Below, piece after piece: positions 8,800-17,656 of a DNA stretch of 64,000 bases; within the stretch, counting starts at the first letter, position 1; each line of letters starts with the position of its first letter. The position numbers and the translations under genes were made by a program. The notes below the pieces were generated by a model. It was not told the DNA's origin and did not search any database. It saw only the letters and a program-made list of their open reading frames with translations. The stretch spans positions 248,001 through 312,000 of the forward strand of contig NZ_JAJUBB010000002.1 of assembly GCF_028683135.1 (NCBI RefSeq), read 5' to 3'. This DNA comes from Enterovibrio qingdaonensis (GTDB taxonomy: Bacteria; Pseudomonadota; Gammaproteobacteria; Enterobacterales; Vibrionaceae).

Positions 8800-8843
8800 T
8801 CTCTTATTTTTTGAATAAATTAGAGTCTTACCTAGGGTATACA

Positions 8844-8875
8844 ACGGAGCTTTTTTGTTTAGCAATGCTCCGTGG
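8844..8875 (+). terminator. Possible terminator after the Wadjet-like operon
   Basis: ACGGAGC (8844-8850) pairs with GCTCCGT (8869-8875) around a T-rich loop. There is no U run after the second arm, so it may instead be an attenuator ahead of the nuclease gene. Confidence 0.35.
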
Positions 8876-8907
8876 ATATACAATTGAGAACACTTGAAGG
8901 AAGTTTG

Positions 8908-10011
8908 ATGAAAATTTGGGCGTATGTTACAGATAACAATCAAAAACCTATCCCAGGTAAGCAAGGCCATAGTCAACTCATGATGTATATTTGGGAAGCT
9001 CTCAAATTGAAACGGGATCATGGGGCAGAATTTAACAAATATATTCTGTGGAGCACTCACAGAGATCCAAAAGACCGGAAGCCTGTGCATCCAAATAAAA
9101 ATGGCTTTTTTAGATATAATCCTAAAAACGCAGCTAAAGAAGTACAGGGTGATAGTGATGGAGAGAGTCTATCGCATCAGTTAGCAATAGAAGCACTAAC
9201 GTCTTTAAGTACGATTCCTTTTAAGATCGGAAACCAAGACCTTCCGCTAAAGTTTGACTACTTTGATAAGGATTATCAATCTACTCGGCTCCAATTTGGC
9301 AGCGACAAGTATTTCTATCCTGATGCCATTGGTTATCTGTCTAAAGACTCTCTGATGTACGATGAGTGGGGAGGAAAGGTTGCGTTAGAAATTTTTGTCA
9401 CTCACTGTTGCGAACCCGATAAGGTGAAGGTATTCGAATCCCACAATATTCCTATCTTGGAAGTAAAGATCAACGATAGCATTAGGTTTCGCAAAGAATT
9501 GAACAAACAGCCTTTTACGCCAGAGGACTTAGAGGACTACTTTGAGAAACTACGCGTTAAATTAAGTCAACAAGTCTTTGCGAAGATTTTGAGCAATCCA
9601 CTTGTGACTCAATACTCAAGAACAATCATCAAGAAACTGAAAGATACTTTAGATAGTTCTAACGACAAAATGAGTCGTGTCACTAGAAATGTTACACTCT
9701 TAGAAAGGGAATCGGCTCGCTATAAGCAATACGTGGAGCAGCTAAAGATTTCGCAAAACCAAGAGTTGGAATCCTTCCAAAGTATCTTGCTTGAGAAGCA
9801 GGAAAGCTTTGAGCAAAGTAAGTTAGACCTCCATCAGCAATACCAAAGTCAGATCGGGATTTCAAAACTCTACACAGCTATGGGGATTGTGTTTGCAGGA
9901 GTGCTAACTACGCTAGTGCTATTATTGTTAGCACTCCCTCATATCAATTACGGACTTGCTGCGAGGCTAGCCGTTGATTACTTTAACTGGGTGAAATCTT
10001 TATCTCAGTAA
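8908..10011 (+). CDS. Putative membrane-anchored PD-(D/E)XK-like nuclease
   Basis: I read 367 residues from the ATG at 8908, which has GAAGGAAG 5 bases upstream. An in-frame ATG at 8872 exists but lacks a ribosome-binding site. The N-terminal half contains a pattern resembling CoiA-like/PD-(D/E)XK nucleases: YPDAIGYL (about residue 148), then VALEIFVTH (about 166), then IPILEVKI (about 187), i.e. D...ExT with flanking strands. The middle (about 240-330) is a charged coiled coil, followed by one transmembrane helix (MGIVFAGVLTTLVLLLLAL) and a short tail. It is the fifth cargo gene of the element, co-oriented with the SMC operon. The nuclease call rests on motif shape only; the tether is clear. 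Confidence 0.55.
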   Translation: MKIWAYVTDNNQKPIPGKQGHSQLMMYIWEALKLKRDHGAEFNKYILWSTHRDPKDRKPVHPNKNGFFRYNPKNAAKEVQGDSDGESLSHQLAIEALTSLSTIPFKIGNQDLPLKFDYFDKDYQSTRLQFGSDKYFYPDAIGYLSKDSLMYDEWGGKVALEIFVTHCCEPDKVKVFESHNIPILEVKINDSIRFRKELNKQPFTPEDLEDYFEKLRVKLSQQVFAKILSNPLVTQYSRTIIKKLKDTLDSSNDKMSRVTRNVTLLERESARYKQYVEQLKISQNQELESFQSILLEKQESFEQSKLDLHQQYQSQIGISKLYTAMGIVFAGVLTTLVLLLLALPHINYGLAARLAVDYFNWVKSLSQ

Positions 10012-10047
10012 ATAATATTTTACATGAAATTTTGATAAACAGTTTTT

Positions 10048-10182
10048 TTAATTGAATTGGTATAGCCAATTCTGACGCTCACTAAAGCCCCTTGCCTCTA
10101 TTTCTTCAAAACGTCTTTTAAAAATGGTTTCTCTGATTGCTTTGATCCTCTTAACATGAAGTTCAGTTGAATAGCCACCGAC
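10048..10182 (-). pseudogene. C-terminal remnant of an unidentified gene cut off near the IS3 end
   Basis: A minus-strand frame of about 44 codons runs from the IS3 junction to a TAA at 10048-10050. Its residues look like a charged, helical protein C-terminus (includes ELHVKRIKAIRETIFKRR and ends QNWLYQFN). There is no start codon with a ribosome-binding site, and the upstream part is missing at the insertion sequence. It could be what is left of a transposition or cargo gene of the Tn7-like element. The family is not recognisable. Confidence 0.4.
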
Positions 10183-10212
10183 TCATTAGACACTTTTGAG
10201 CCTTTCTTCGTA

Positions 10213-11058
10213 CTACTTTTCATACTCTACAGGTGACATCTGATCGTTGGAACCGTGCCGGCGTTTTACGTTGTAGAACATCTCAATATATTCAAAGATA
10301 TCCATCCGTGCTTCTTCTCTCGTTGAGTAGATTTTTCGTTTGATACGTTCTCGTTTCAATAACTGGAAGAAGGTTTCAGCAACAGCATTGTCATGACAGT
10401 TACCTCTGCTGCACATGCTCGACTCCAAGCCATGCTAAGTCAGGAATTTATCCCAATCATGACTGGTGTACTGACTGCCCCGATCAGAATGTACAAGTAC
10501 TTTCTCTTTCGGGGAACGACGCCAAATCGCCATCAGCAACGCATCCAACACCAACTCTTTGGTTATCCGACTCTTCATCGACCACCCAATCACGCGTCTT
10601 GAGAACAAATCGATGACAACAGCCAGATATAACCAGCCTTCATGTGTTTTGATGTAAGTAATGTCTGTTACCCACGATTGATTCGGTGCAGTCGGATTAA
10701 ACTCCCGTGCCAACTTGTTGGCGGCGACAATATTTTCAGTACCTCCTCGAGGACGAGGCTTTCTATATCCTCGTTAAGACTGCAAACCCTCCCGTTTCAT
10801 CAAACGATGAACGAGATTAATTCCGCAGGACTCTCCGTCATCTCGCAAGTCACTGCAAATTTTCCGGTAGCCATAGACACCACCAGACTCAAGCCAGAAC
10901 TGTTTAATACGTCCGATGAGATATTTCCGCCGCTGCTCCTGTTGGCAATCAGGGTTTTGAACCCAGGCGGAATAACCACTGGGATGAATGCCGAGGACTT
11001 GACACATCAATCTGATAGGCCAAATCGCTTGGTGAGCGCGGATAAAGGCGTGCCTCAG
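10213..11058 (-). pseudogene. IS3 orfB transposase with two in-frame stops
   Basis: One continuous frame encodes the rve-type DDE domain of an IS3 OrfB, starting with RHAFIRAHQAIWPIRLMCQV and ending NDQMSPVEYEK. It is interrupted by a TAA at 10774-10776 and a TAG at 10435-10437. The DDE residues are still readable: VTDITYI (first Asp), VLVHSDRGSQY (second Asp) and NAVAETFFQLLK (Glu). No frameshift separates the three pieces, so these are two point nonsense changes. Full-length transposase cannot be made without suppression. Confidence 0.88.
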
Positions 11059-11333
11059 TCGGACTGGCTTGCGAAGTACACCGCGGCTTTTTTCAATATG
11101 TCGCGCTCTTCTGTGACGCGTTTCAGCTCCTTTTTGAGGCGACGAATTTCTTCGCTTTCATCAGACTTGGCTTGATGATGAGAAGCATCAGGGCCGTAGC
11201 GTTTTATCCACGCATATAGGCTGTGCGTTGTTGTCCCTAAACGATGGGCAACATCCGCGACACGGTGGCCTTTTTCGGTGACCTGCTTTACCGCTTCAAT
11301 TTTGAATTCTTCTGGAAATCTCTTACCACTCAT
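11055..11333 (-). CDS. IS3-family OrfA (helix-turn-helix)
   Basis: From the ATG at 11333 (AGAGGTG upstream) this gives 92 residues beginning MSGKRFPEEFKIEAVKQV. A transposase_8-type helix-turn-helix (RVADVAHRLGTTTHSLYAW) and a C-terminal leucine-zipper helix (EEIRRLKKELKRVTEERDIL) are visible. OrfA binds the IS ends and, fused to OrfB by -1 frameshifting, makes the transposase. The frame is intact and overlaps the start of the orfB frame, as normal for the family, but orfB is dead here. Confidence 0.9.
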   Translation of the reverse strand: MSGKRFPEEFKIEAVKQVTEKGHRVADVAHRLGTTTHSLYAWIKRYGPDASHHQAKSDESEEIRRLKKELKRVTEERDILKKAAVYFASQSD

Positions 11334-11522
11334 AAACACCTCTCTGTTAGTCATCATGTCTAACTCAGGGGTGTCTATCAAGTCAGTGGTCATTCGGATA
11401 TCTATTAAATATCAATGTCTTGCAGGGTGCATCGCCTTTGAATTGTAAATCTGAGTCCTATGATATGAATAGAAGCAACCCTATAGTGCTCCCTTCTTGA
11501 ATTGATAAATGTTGAAGGTAAT

Positions 11523-11552
11523 TAAAAAGGCGAACCAAATGGTTCGCCTTTT
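11523..11552. terminator. Rho-independent terminator inside the right transposon end
   Basis: AAAAAGGCGAACC/GGTTCGCCTTTT forms a strong stem with A and T flanks, so it can act in both directions. It would shield the gcvP side from transcription coming out of the element. The stretch 11382-11520 between IS3 and this hairpin holds no gene that I can support. Confidence 0.8.
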
Positions 11553-11564
11553 GTTATTCAAGTT

Positions 11565-11631
11565 AGTTTCCAGCTTAGTTATCGGTTTCCAACTCGGTTA
11601 TCACAGTTTCCAACTTGGTTATCTGAGATCA
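11565..11631 (-). repeat. Right transposon end: three tightly packed 18-bp sites plus terminus
   Basis: Inverted copies of the 18-bp site lie at 11565-11582, 11584-11601 and 11605-11622, followed by the terminus CTGAGATCA to 11631. The 19-21 bp spacing contrasts with 54-59 bp at the left end, the same asymmetry as the Tn7 ends. Confidence 0.8.
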
Positions 11632-11636
11632 CTTGG
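11632..11636. repeat. Target site duplication CTTGG, right copy
   Basis: This matches the copy at 1791-1795. One base separates it from the gcvP stop codon (TTA on this strand, 11638-11640). Confidence 0.75.
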
Positions 11637-11637
11637 C

Positions 11638-14502
11638 TTACTCTTCCATGTAACTCTCTATGCTCGGGCAAGAGCAAATCAAGTTGCGGTCGCCGTAAAC
11701 GTTGTCGACGCGATTAACCGTTGGCCAGTATTTCGCATCTCTGGCTTGTACACTTGGGAAGCATGCCAGTTCGCGGCTGTATGGGCGTTCCCACTCAACA
11801 GACATCAAGTCTGCTTGCGTGTGCGGCGCATTCACCAACGGGTTGTTCTCTAACGGCCATTCGCCATCTTGCACTTTGGCGATTTCTTCGCGAATGGCAA
11901 TCATGGCATCACAGAAACGGTCGAGTTCAGCCAGATCTTCACTTTCTGTTGGCTCAACCATTAGTGTGCCAGCAACAGGGAACGACATGGTTGGTGCATG
12001 GAAACCAAAGTCCATCAGGCGCTTAGCAATGTCTTCTTCAGAGATGCCTGACGCTTCTTTGAGTGGACGAATGTCGATGATGCACTCATGCGCAATACGA
12101 CCATGTGTGCCACGGTACAGCACAGGGTAGTAGGGGCGCAGACGCTCCATCACGTAGTTTGCACTTAAAATCGCGACCTTGGTGGCTTCTGTCAGGCCTT
12201 GCTCGCCCATCATGGCAATGTATGCCCAAGAGATAGGGAGGATAGACGCACTGCCGATTTGTGCAGCAGAAACGGCATAGTTTGAACCGTCAACAACATG
12301 GCCTGGTAAGAACGGCGCAAGGTGCGATTTCACACCAATCGGACCCATACCTGGGCCGCCACCGCCATGTGGAATACAGAAGGTTTTGTGTAGGTTCAAG
12401 TGAGAAACATCTGAACCGATAAAGCCTGGGCTGGTTAGGCCAACTTGTGCATTCATGTTTGCGCCATCAAGGTAAACCTGACCGCCTGCTTCATGAACCA
12501 GTTCACAGACTTCCTGCACTGCTTCTTCGTACACACCGTGCGTTGACGGGTAGGTGATCATGATGCACGACAGATCGTGGCGATGTTTGTCGATTTTCGC
12601 CTTGAGATCGGAAACGTCGATATTGCCGTTTTCATCACAGCCAACCACCACAACCTTCATCGATACCATGGCTGCAGACGCAGGGTTAGTGCCGTGCGCA
12701 GAGCTAGGGATGAGGCATACATTGCGGTGCGCGTCGCCACGACTCTCGTGGTAACGCTGAATGGCGATCAAGCCTGCGTATTCACCTTGCGCACCGGAGT
12801 TTGGCTGTAAAGACATCGCATCGTAGCCCGTGATTTCACACAGCATTTTGCTAAACGAGTCTGCAAGCTCTGCATAGCCTTGCGCTTGTTCAGCTGGCAC
12901 GAAGGGGTGCAATGCACCGAATTCTGGCCATGTCACGGGGATCATTTCAGCGGCGGCATTGAGTTTCATGGTGCAACTGCCAAGCGGGATCATGCCGTGG
13001 GTGAGCGAGAAGTCTTTGTTTTCCAGTTTTTTCATATAACGCATCAATTGGGTTTCGCTTTGGTGCGTGTTGAAAACTGGGTGAGTGAGGTAGTCACTCG
13101 TACGACGGCAAGACTCAGGAATCGCGGCGAACTCGTCGGCTTCTATAGAAGACGCGAATTGGCTGACATCCGTTTCGTCGGTCAATGCTGTAATAAGCGC
13201 GTTCACTTCTTCGAGTGTGGAGGTTTCATCAAAACTGATACCGAGTTGACCGTCCAACTTACGAAGGTTAAAACCTGCATCATCGGCTTTTTTAAACAAA
13301 GCGTCCGTTTTGTCACCTGTGTTCAAGGTGATGGTGTCGAAGAAATCATGGAACGCGAGAGAAATGCCGGCGTGGTTAAACGCAGCAGCAGCCAATGCGG
13401 TCAGGTGATGCACGCGACGGCCAATTTTCTTCAAGCCTTCAGGGCCGTGGTAAACCGCGAAGAAGGCGGCCATGTTTGCCAGCAACGCCTGAGCAGTACA
13501 AATGTTCGATGTTGCTTTTTCACGGCGAATATGTTGCTCGCGGGTCTGCATTGCCATGCGAAGGGCTTGGTTGCCTTTAGTATCAACAGACACACCAATA
13601 ACGCGACCCGGCATGGTGCGTTTGAGTTTGTCACGCGTCGCCATAAAGGCAGCGTGTGGGCCACCGTATCCCATTGGGACACCGAAGCGCTGCGCGGAAC
13701 CAATCACCACGTCAGCACCCATTTCACCCGGTGATTTCAGTAAGGTCAAAGCAAGCAGATCGGACGCAACAGTGACCAGTGTCTTTTTCGCCTGTGCAGC
13801 AGCAATCAGGTCTGACAGGTCTCTGACTTGACCCGTTGTTCCCGGATATTGAAGCAATGCGCCAAAGACATCGTGAGAGGTCAGTGTATCCGCAGGGCCA
13901 GTTACGACATCAAAACCCATAAATCGAGCGCGTGTGTTGATGACATCCAAGGTTTGCGGGTGAACATCGTCAGCGACGAAGAACGCATTGCTTTTGCTTT
14001 TTCCGCCACGCTTACACAGCGTCATTGCCTCTGCCGCTGCCGTTGCTTCGTCAAGCAAAGACGCATTCGCAAGCTCCATGCCGGTCAAGTCCATGACCAT
14101 TTGCTGGAAGTTAAGAAGCGATTCCAAACGGCCTTGCGAAATTTCAGGTTGGTAAGGGGTATACGCCGTGTACCAACCTGGGTTTTCCAATACATTTCGA
14201 AGAATAGGGTGCGGCGTATGGGTGCCGTAGTAGCCTTGGCCGATCAAGCTGCGCTTGATGATATTTTTGCTGGCGATAGCTTTCAACGTCGCGAGCATAT
14301 CCACTTCGCTTTTCGCACCGTCGAGCTTCATTGGCTCAGGTAAGCGAATTGCCGCAGGGACAGTTTCTTCAATCAGGTGCTCTAGGCTGTTGGCACTAAT
14401 GGCATCCAGCATTGTTTGTTGTTCGGACTCTCTTGGTCCGTTATGGCGCGTTACAAATTCATTATCGGGGAGCAATTGATCCAGTAAGCGTGATTCTGTC
14501 AT
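11638..14502 (-). CDS. gcvP: Glycine dehydrogenase (decarboxylating), P protein
   Basis: This is a full-length 954-residue P protein of the glycine cleavage system. It decarboxylates glycine on pyridoxal phosphate and passes the aminomethyl group to the lipoyl arm of GcvH. Both halves of the homodimer-type enzyme are present: the N-terminal half with [14 protein letters not shown] and the C-terminal half with the PLP lysine in [20 protein letters not shown]. The gene lies 15 bp after gcvH and is the last gene of an sdaA-gcvH-gcvP run. AGGAAG lies just upstream of the ATG. The stop codon is followed after one base by a Tn7-like element, so native downstream sequence and any terminator have been displaced, but the protein is intact. 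Confidence 0.97.
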   Translation of the reverse strand: MTESRLLDQLLPDNEFVTRHNGPRESEQQTMLDAISANSLEHLIEETVPAAIRLPEPMKLDGAKSEVDMLATLKAIASKNIIKRSLIGQGYYGTHTPHPILRNVLENPGWYTAYTPYQPEISQGRLESLLNFQQMVMDLTGMELANASLLDEATAAAEAMTLCKRGGKSKSNAFFVADDVHPQTLDVINTRARFMGFDVVTGPADTLTSHDVFGALLQYPGTTGQVRDLSDLIAAAQAKKTLVTVASDLLALTLLKSPGEMGADVVIGSAQRFGVPMGYGGPHAAFMATRDKLKRTMPGRVIGVSVDTKGNQALRMAMQTREQHIRREKATSNICTAQALLANMAAFFAVYHGPEGLKKIGRRVHHLTALAAAAFNHAGISLAFHDFFDTITLNTGDKTDALFKKADDAGFNLRKLDGQLGISFDETSTLEEVNALITALTDETDVSQFASSIEADEFAAIPESCRRTSDYLTHPVFNTHQSETQLMRYMKKLENKDFSLTHGMIPLGSCTMKLNAAAEMIPVTWPEFGALHPFVPAEQAQGYAELADSFSKMLCEITGYDAMSLQPNSGAQGEYAGLIAIQRYHESRGDAHRNVCLIPSSAHGTNPASAAMVSMKVVVVGCDENGNIDVSDLKAKIDKHRHDLSCIMITYPSTHGVYEEAVQEVCELVHEAGGQVYLDGANMNAQVGLTSPGFIGSDVSHLNLHKTFCIPHGGGGPGMGPIGVKSHLAPFLPGHVVDGSNYAVSAAQIGSASILPISWAYIAMMGEQGLTEATKVAILSANYVMERLRPYYPVLYRGTHGRIAHECIIDIRPLKEASGISEEDIAKRLMDFGFHAPTMSFPVAGTLMVEPTESEDLAELDRFCDAMIAIREEIAKVQDGEWPLENNPLVNAPHTQADLMSVEWERPYSRELACFPSVQARDAKYWPTVNRVDNVYGDRNLICSCPSIESYMEE

Positions 14503-14517
14503 GACCTTCTTCCTGAA

Positions 14518-14895
14518 TTAGTCTTCAATGGTTTCTTGGTAAGCGTCAGCACTCATTAGGTGATCCAGATTGCTGTCTTCAGCCAGCTTGATTTTTGCGA
14601 TCCAGCCACCTTCGAATGGCTCTTCGTTAACAAGCTCTGGGCTGTCTTCCAGATCTTCATTTACTTCTACAACTTCGCCGTTAACCGGACCGTAAATATC
14701 GGATGCAGCTTTTACAGATTCCACCAAAGAGAATCCTTCACCGACTTCCACTTCGCTTCCTACTTCTGGCAGGTCGACAAACACAACATCACCCAACAGT
14801 GATTGTGCATGGTCTGAAATGCCGACTGTGACTGTGCCGTCGCCGTTGTCTTTTACCCATTCGTGACTCTGTGCGAACTTCATGCTTGCATCCAT
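14518..14895 (-). CDS. gcvH: Glycine cleavage system H protein
   Basis: This 125-residue lipoyl carrier shuttles the methylamine intermediate between GcvP, GcvT and lipoamide dehydrogenase. The lipoylation lysine lies in SLVESVKAASDIYGPVNGEV (about residue 61). The length is normal. GGAGA precedes the ATG. It is followed closely by gcvP and preceded by sdaA with a hairpin in between. Confidence 0.97.
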   Translation of the reverse strand: MDASMKFAQSHEWVKDNGDGTVTVGISDHAQSLLGDVVFVDLPEVGSEVEVGEGFSLVESVKAASDIYGPVNGEVVEVNEDLEDSPELVNEEPFEGGWIAKIKLAEDSNLDHLMSADAYQETIED

Positions 14896-14960
14896 TTTTA
14901 CTTCTCCGTGTGAAACGTAACAGTTGTTCCCAACCCTTTTGGGCCAGATGAATCCGTTCT

Positions 14961-14982
14961 CAAAACGCCATAAGGCGTTTTG
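14961..14982. terminator. Hairpin between sdaA and gcvH
   Basis: CAAAACGCC/GGCGTTTTG pairs around a 4-base loop in the 99-bp gap. It lacks a long U tract on the minus strand, so it may be a partial terminator that lowers gcvHP relative to sdaA, or an RNA-processing hairpin. Confidence 0.5.
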
Positions 14983-14994
14983 ATTGTGTTCGTT

Positions 14995-16395
14995 CTAACA
15001 AGCCACCACATTGATAGGGATAGCGTTAGTCGCCAATCCACCTTGCGATGTTTCTTTGTACTTGCTCATCATGTCGAGACCTGTCTCGTGCATGGTTTTG
15101 ATAACGCTGTCGAGCGAAACATGGTGCTCACCGTCGCCGTTAAGGGCGAGGCGTGTTGCGTTTATCGCTTTCACTGCACCCATGGTGTTTCTTTCGATGC
15201 AGGGCACTTGAACCAGCCCGTTGATCGGGTCGCAAGTCAGTCCAAGATTGTGTTCCATGCCAATTTCTGCCGCATTTTCTATTTGAGCAGGTGTCGCACC
15301 CATCGCGGCGGCAAGTCCCGCTGCGGCCATAGAGCAGGCCACGCCGATCTCACCTTGGCACCCGACCTCTGCGGCGGATATAGATGCATTGGTTTTATAC
15401 AAAGAGCCAATGGCAGCCGCCGTTGCGAGAAAAATTCGAATGCCATCTGCATTGTTTGGCGCGACAAACTTGTCGTAATACGCCAACACGGCAGGGATGA
15501 CACCCGCTGCACCGTTAGTGGGAGCGGTAACAACACGGCCTCCCGCGGCGTTTTCCTCGTTGACGGCCATGGCGAACATGTTGACCCAATCGTTTGAATC
15601 GACGGGCAATCCATCAGAATCTTTCTTTTTTATGCAATCGTGCAGCTTCTTGGCGCGTCGTTTCAGCTCCAAGCCGCCGGGTAATACACCATCTTGCTCA
15701 ATGCCACGTTCAATGCATGCCGCCATCACGTGCCAAATAGCATCTACGTTGTCGTCCACCGTTTGCATTGTTGCTTGCTTATCATGGTGTTTTGCGCGGG
15801 CTAACTCATTGATAAACATAAGCTCGGCGATAGTCTTGTTTTCGCTCTTACAATGCGAAAGCAGTTCTTGAGCACTATTAAACGGGAATGGCGGCGCAAA
15901 ATCCGAGGCCAATGCATCGGTTTCGCCTTTTTCCACCACAAAGCCACCACCCACAGAGAAGTAAGTGCGGCTAAGTAGCGTTTCGCCATTTGCTCCGTAT
16001 GCCGTCAGTGTCATGCCGTTAGGGTGCTCGGGGAGCACTTGATCAAAATGAAAGACAACATCTTTCTCCCAATCGAACGGTATGAACCGATGACCATCTA
16101 AGGGAAGCTCTTTGCTTCCTTGAACCATGCTGGACATGGTGGGTATGTCATCGGGATTAATACTGTCAGGCCATTCACCCATCAATCCCATCACACACGC
16201 CACATCAGTTGCATGGCCTTTACCTGTTAAAGCGAGTGAACCATAAAGTTCACACTTTGCGCTTTCCACACCGTGGAGTAACGCGTGTTCACGTAATTCA
16301 GCAGCAAATCTGGCACTGGCCACCATGGGACCCACAGTATGTGAACTTGATGGACCTACACCAATTTTAAAAAGGTCAAACATGCTATGACTCAT
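14995..16395 (-). CDS. sdaA: L-serine ammonia-lyase (iron-sulfur type)
   Basis: This 466-residue enzyme deaminates L-serine to pyruvate and ammonia with a [4Fe-4S] cluster. The beta domain opens with [20 protein letters not shown]. The alpha domain has cluster-binding cysteines around [36 protein letters not shown] and the C-terminal NVVAC. The length matches the one-chain enterobacterial SdaA/SdaB form. GGAGA precedes the ATG. It leads the sdaA-gcvH-gcvP run, linking serine breakdown to glycine cleavage, and diverges from an XRE-cupin regulator. Confidence 0.95.
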   Translation of the reverse strand: MSHSMFDLFKIGVGPSSSHTVGPMVASARFAAELREHALLHGVESAKCELYGSLALTGKGHATDVACVMGLMGEWPDSINPDDIPTMSSMVQGSKELPLDGHRFIPFDWEKDVVFHFDQVLPEHPNGMTLTAYGANGETLLSRTYFSVGGGFVVEKGETDALASDFAPPFPFNSAQELLSHCKSENKTIAELMFINELARAKHHDKQATMQTVDDNVDAIWHVMAACIERGIEQDGVLPGGLELKRRAKKLHDCIKKKDSDGLPVDSNDWVNMFAMAVNEENAAGGRVVTAPTNGAAGVIPAVLAYYDKFVAPNNADGIRIFLATAAAIGSLYKTNASISAAEVGCQGEIGVACSMAAAGLAAAMGATPAQIENAAEIGMEHNLGLTCDPINGLVQVPCIERNTMGAVKAINATRLALNGDGEHHVSLDSVIKTMHETGLDMMSKYKETSQGGLATNAIPINVVAC

Positions 16396-16554
16396 TGCAC
16401 GTCTCCTTGTTTTGTTAAGTTACGCGCTTCAATCCGAAAACGAAGCGGTATGGTTGACGAACGAAGCCTCTCATTAGAAGTATTGGCGTTTTCATAAATT
16501 CGTGGTCAACATTTGCGTAACATACAAAACCCATTTGCGACCTGCAAAACAAAA

Positions 16555-16568
16555 TTTCCTATAGGAAA
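16555..16568. promoter_or_regulatory. Operator palindrome TTTCCTATAGGAAA, sdaA side
   Basis: A perfect 14-bp palindrome, identical to the one at 16838-16851, lies 160 bp upstream of the sdaA start. Its probable ligand is the XRE-cupin protein encoded next door (inferred from position and identity of the two sites). Confidence 0.7.
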
Positions 16569-16837
16569 CTCACGATGTGACATGGTCGTCATTTCTGGAA
16601 ATAGAGTCACCTTGCAACCATTGCGTAGGCGCGGTTTTGCGCAAACGATTGCTTTTTTACTTGGTATCAACAAAGATTGCAAATGCGGATTATTCATGAT
16701 GAATTTAAGTTGTTGTAATTTAATGGTTAAATAAAAATCACGATAGCCGGGAATGTGAGGGTGGTATGCAAGTGGGTTACGACGCCAATTGACGTAACGA
16801 AAAAAAGAAGACGCACGAGATTGGAATTTTCGAAAAG

Positions 16838-16851
16838 TTTCCTATAGGAAA
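16838..16851. promoter_or_regulatory. Operator palindrome TTTCCTATAGGAAA, regulator/gcvT side
   Basis: Same core as the first copy, with dyad symmetry extending five further bases on each side (flanks AAAAG and CTTTT). It lies about 100 bp upstream of the regulator start. Confidence 0.72.
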
Positions 16852-16953
16852 CTTTTTGTTAAAAATGTTAACTTGCTCTTATCGAGAGAAGCATTCTTCA
16901 TGTAAGAATACTTTCCCGTTGAGGGGCCTTTATGTGACCGAGTGGAAGGAACT

Positions 16954-17586
16954 ATGTCGAATTCAGAAGCACAGGATGTGTATCCGTCAGTGACGGTGGA
17001 AAGGTCAGGCGCGTCATCGGACGTGCCCATTGCACCGCTGAAACTTGGCGAGCGTCTTAAGGAAATCAGAACCAACAGTGGTTTGACGCTTGAAGAAGCC
17101 AGCAAGCTAACTGGCCTTGCGCGTTCAACCTTGTCTAAAATCGAGAATGAGCAAATATCGCCAACGTTTCAGGCGATGCAAAAGCTTGCTGTTGGCTTGA
17201 AAATCGATATCCCTCAATTGTTTGCGCCACCTAAATCGCGAAAAGCGACAGGGCGAAGAGACATAACGCGTGTCGATGAAGGTAAAGCTCGGCCAACGGG
17301 CACCTACGAACATGAACTGCTGGCCACACAGTTGACCAACAAGAAAATGTTCCCATTTAAATCACGCGTGCGCGCTCGCTCCTTCGAAGAGTACGACGAA
17401 TGGATCCGCCATGATGGCGAAGAGTTCCTGCTTGTACTTGAAGGGAGCATTGCGTTTTATTCAGAATTCTATGAAGTGATCGAGCTTAACGAGGGTGATA
17501 GCGTTTATTACGACGCGGCGATGGGGCATATGCTCACCTCGGTCAGCGAGACAGATGCACTTATTCTTTGGGTAACGGCATCATAA
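16954..17586 (+). CDS. XRE-family regulator with C-terminal cupin (glycine/serine catabolism)
   Basis: The protein has 210 residues: an N-terminal helix-turn-helix of the XRE type (about residues 28-82, RLKEIRTNSGLTLEEASKL ... GLARSTLSKIENEQISP) and a cupin_2 domain (about 135-208, EEFLLVLEGSIAFYSEFYEV ... GDSVYYDAAMGHM) likely to sense a small molecule. I chose the ATG at 16954 (GGAAGG upstream) rather than the in-frame GTG at 16942. It is followed by gcvT and faces sdaA-gcvHP. The two identical palindromes in the shared promoter region suggest that it controls both operons and itself; the effector (glycine, serine or a relative) is inferred. Confidence 0.88.
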   Translation: MSNSEAQDVYPSVTVERSGASSDVPIAPLKLGERLKEIRTNSGLTLEEASKLTGLARSTLSKIENEQISPTFQAMQKLAVGLKIDIPQLFAPPKSRKATGRRDITRVDEGKARPTGTYEHELLATQLTNKKMFPFKSRVRARSFEEYDEWIRHDGEEFLLVLEGSIAFYSEFYEVIELNEGDSVYYDAAMGHMLTSVSETDALILWVTAS

Positions 17587-17656
17587 TATCCAACATTTCC
17601 CCGTCGGATGGCGGAACGTTTGTAACACGGCTTGTGCCGACATCATGGAGTGAAAC

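Larger units (their letters stand above)
10184..11381 (-). mobile_element. IS3-family insertion sequence, inactivated
   Basis: The element contains an intact orfA and a broken orfB in the -1 frame, the layout of IS3-family elements that make a fused transposase by programmed frameshifting. Inverted ends of the form TAGACACYYYTGAG are visible at 10187-10200 and, inverted, at 11364-11377. Exact termini and target duplication are uncertain by a few bases. It lies inside the Tn7-like element close to its right end. Confidence 0.8.
1796..11631. mobile_element. Tn7-like transposon carrying a Wadjet-like system, transposase lost
   Basis: The element starts TGATCACAG and ends CTGAGATCA, which are inverted repeats of each other with one mismatch, and it is bounded by 5-bp CTTGG duplications. 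Each end carries three copies of an 18-bp repeat of consensus ATAACYAAGYTGGAAACT. Left copies start at 1805, 1864 and 1918 (spacing 59 and 54). Right copies, inverted, start at 11565, 11584 and 11605 (spacing 19 and 21). Sparse sites on the left and packed sites on the right match the TnsB-site layout of Tn7. The right end lies one base past the gcvP stop, as Tn7's right end lies next to glmS. The cargo is a WYL regulator, a four-gene SMC system and a putative nuclease. No tnsABC-like gene is present, so the element is non-autonomous or decayed. Confidence 0.8.
16396..16953. promoter_or_regulatory. Divergent control region for sdaA-gcvHP and xre-gcvT
   Basis: This 558-bp region holds two copies of the perfect palindrome TTTCCTATAGGAAA, one near each gene set, and no convincing gene. 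I looked for a glycine riboswitch aptamer here and upstream of gcvT and did not see its conserved core. Control is therefore more likely by the adjacent DNA-binding regulator. Confidence 0.7.

Noticed and set aside
8872-8907. Upstream ATG as start of the putative nuclease
   Set aside because: No ribosome-binding site precedes it, whereas the in-frame ATG at 8908 has a good one.
10213-11010. Three separate small genes on the minus strand
   Set aside because: They share one reading frame and join into a standard IS3 OrfB; the gaps are single stop codons.
12880-13734. Long open frame on the plus strand (284 codons)
   Set aside because: It lies wholly antisense to gcvP, whose protein is full length and conserved; the plus-strand translation shows no family motif.
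16506-16734. Short overlapping open frames on both strands of the sdaA-xre gap
   Set aside because: They have no ribosome-binding sites, no recognisable motifs, and overlap the operator palindrome.
16396-17656. Glycine riboswitch ahead of the gcv genes
   Set aside because: No conserved aptamer core was seen on either strand in the 558-bp divergent gap or the 70-bp gap before gcvT.
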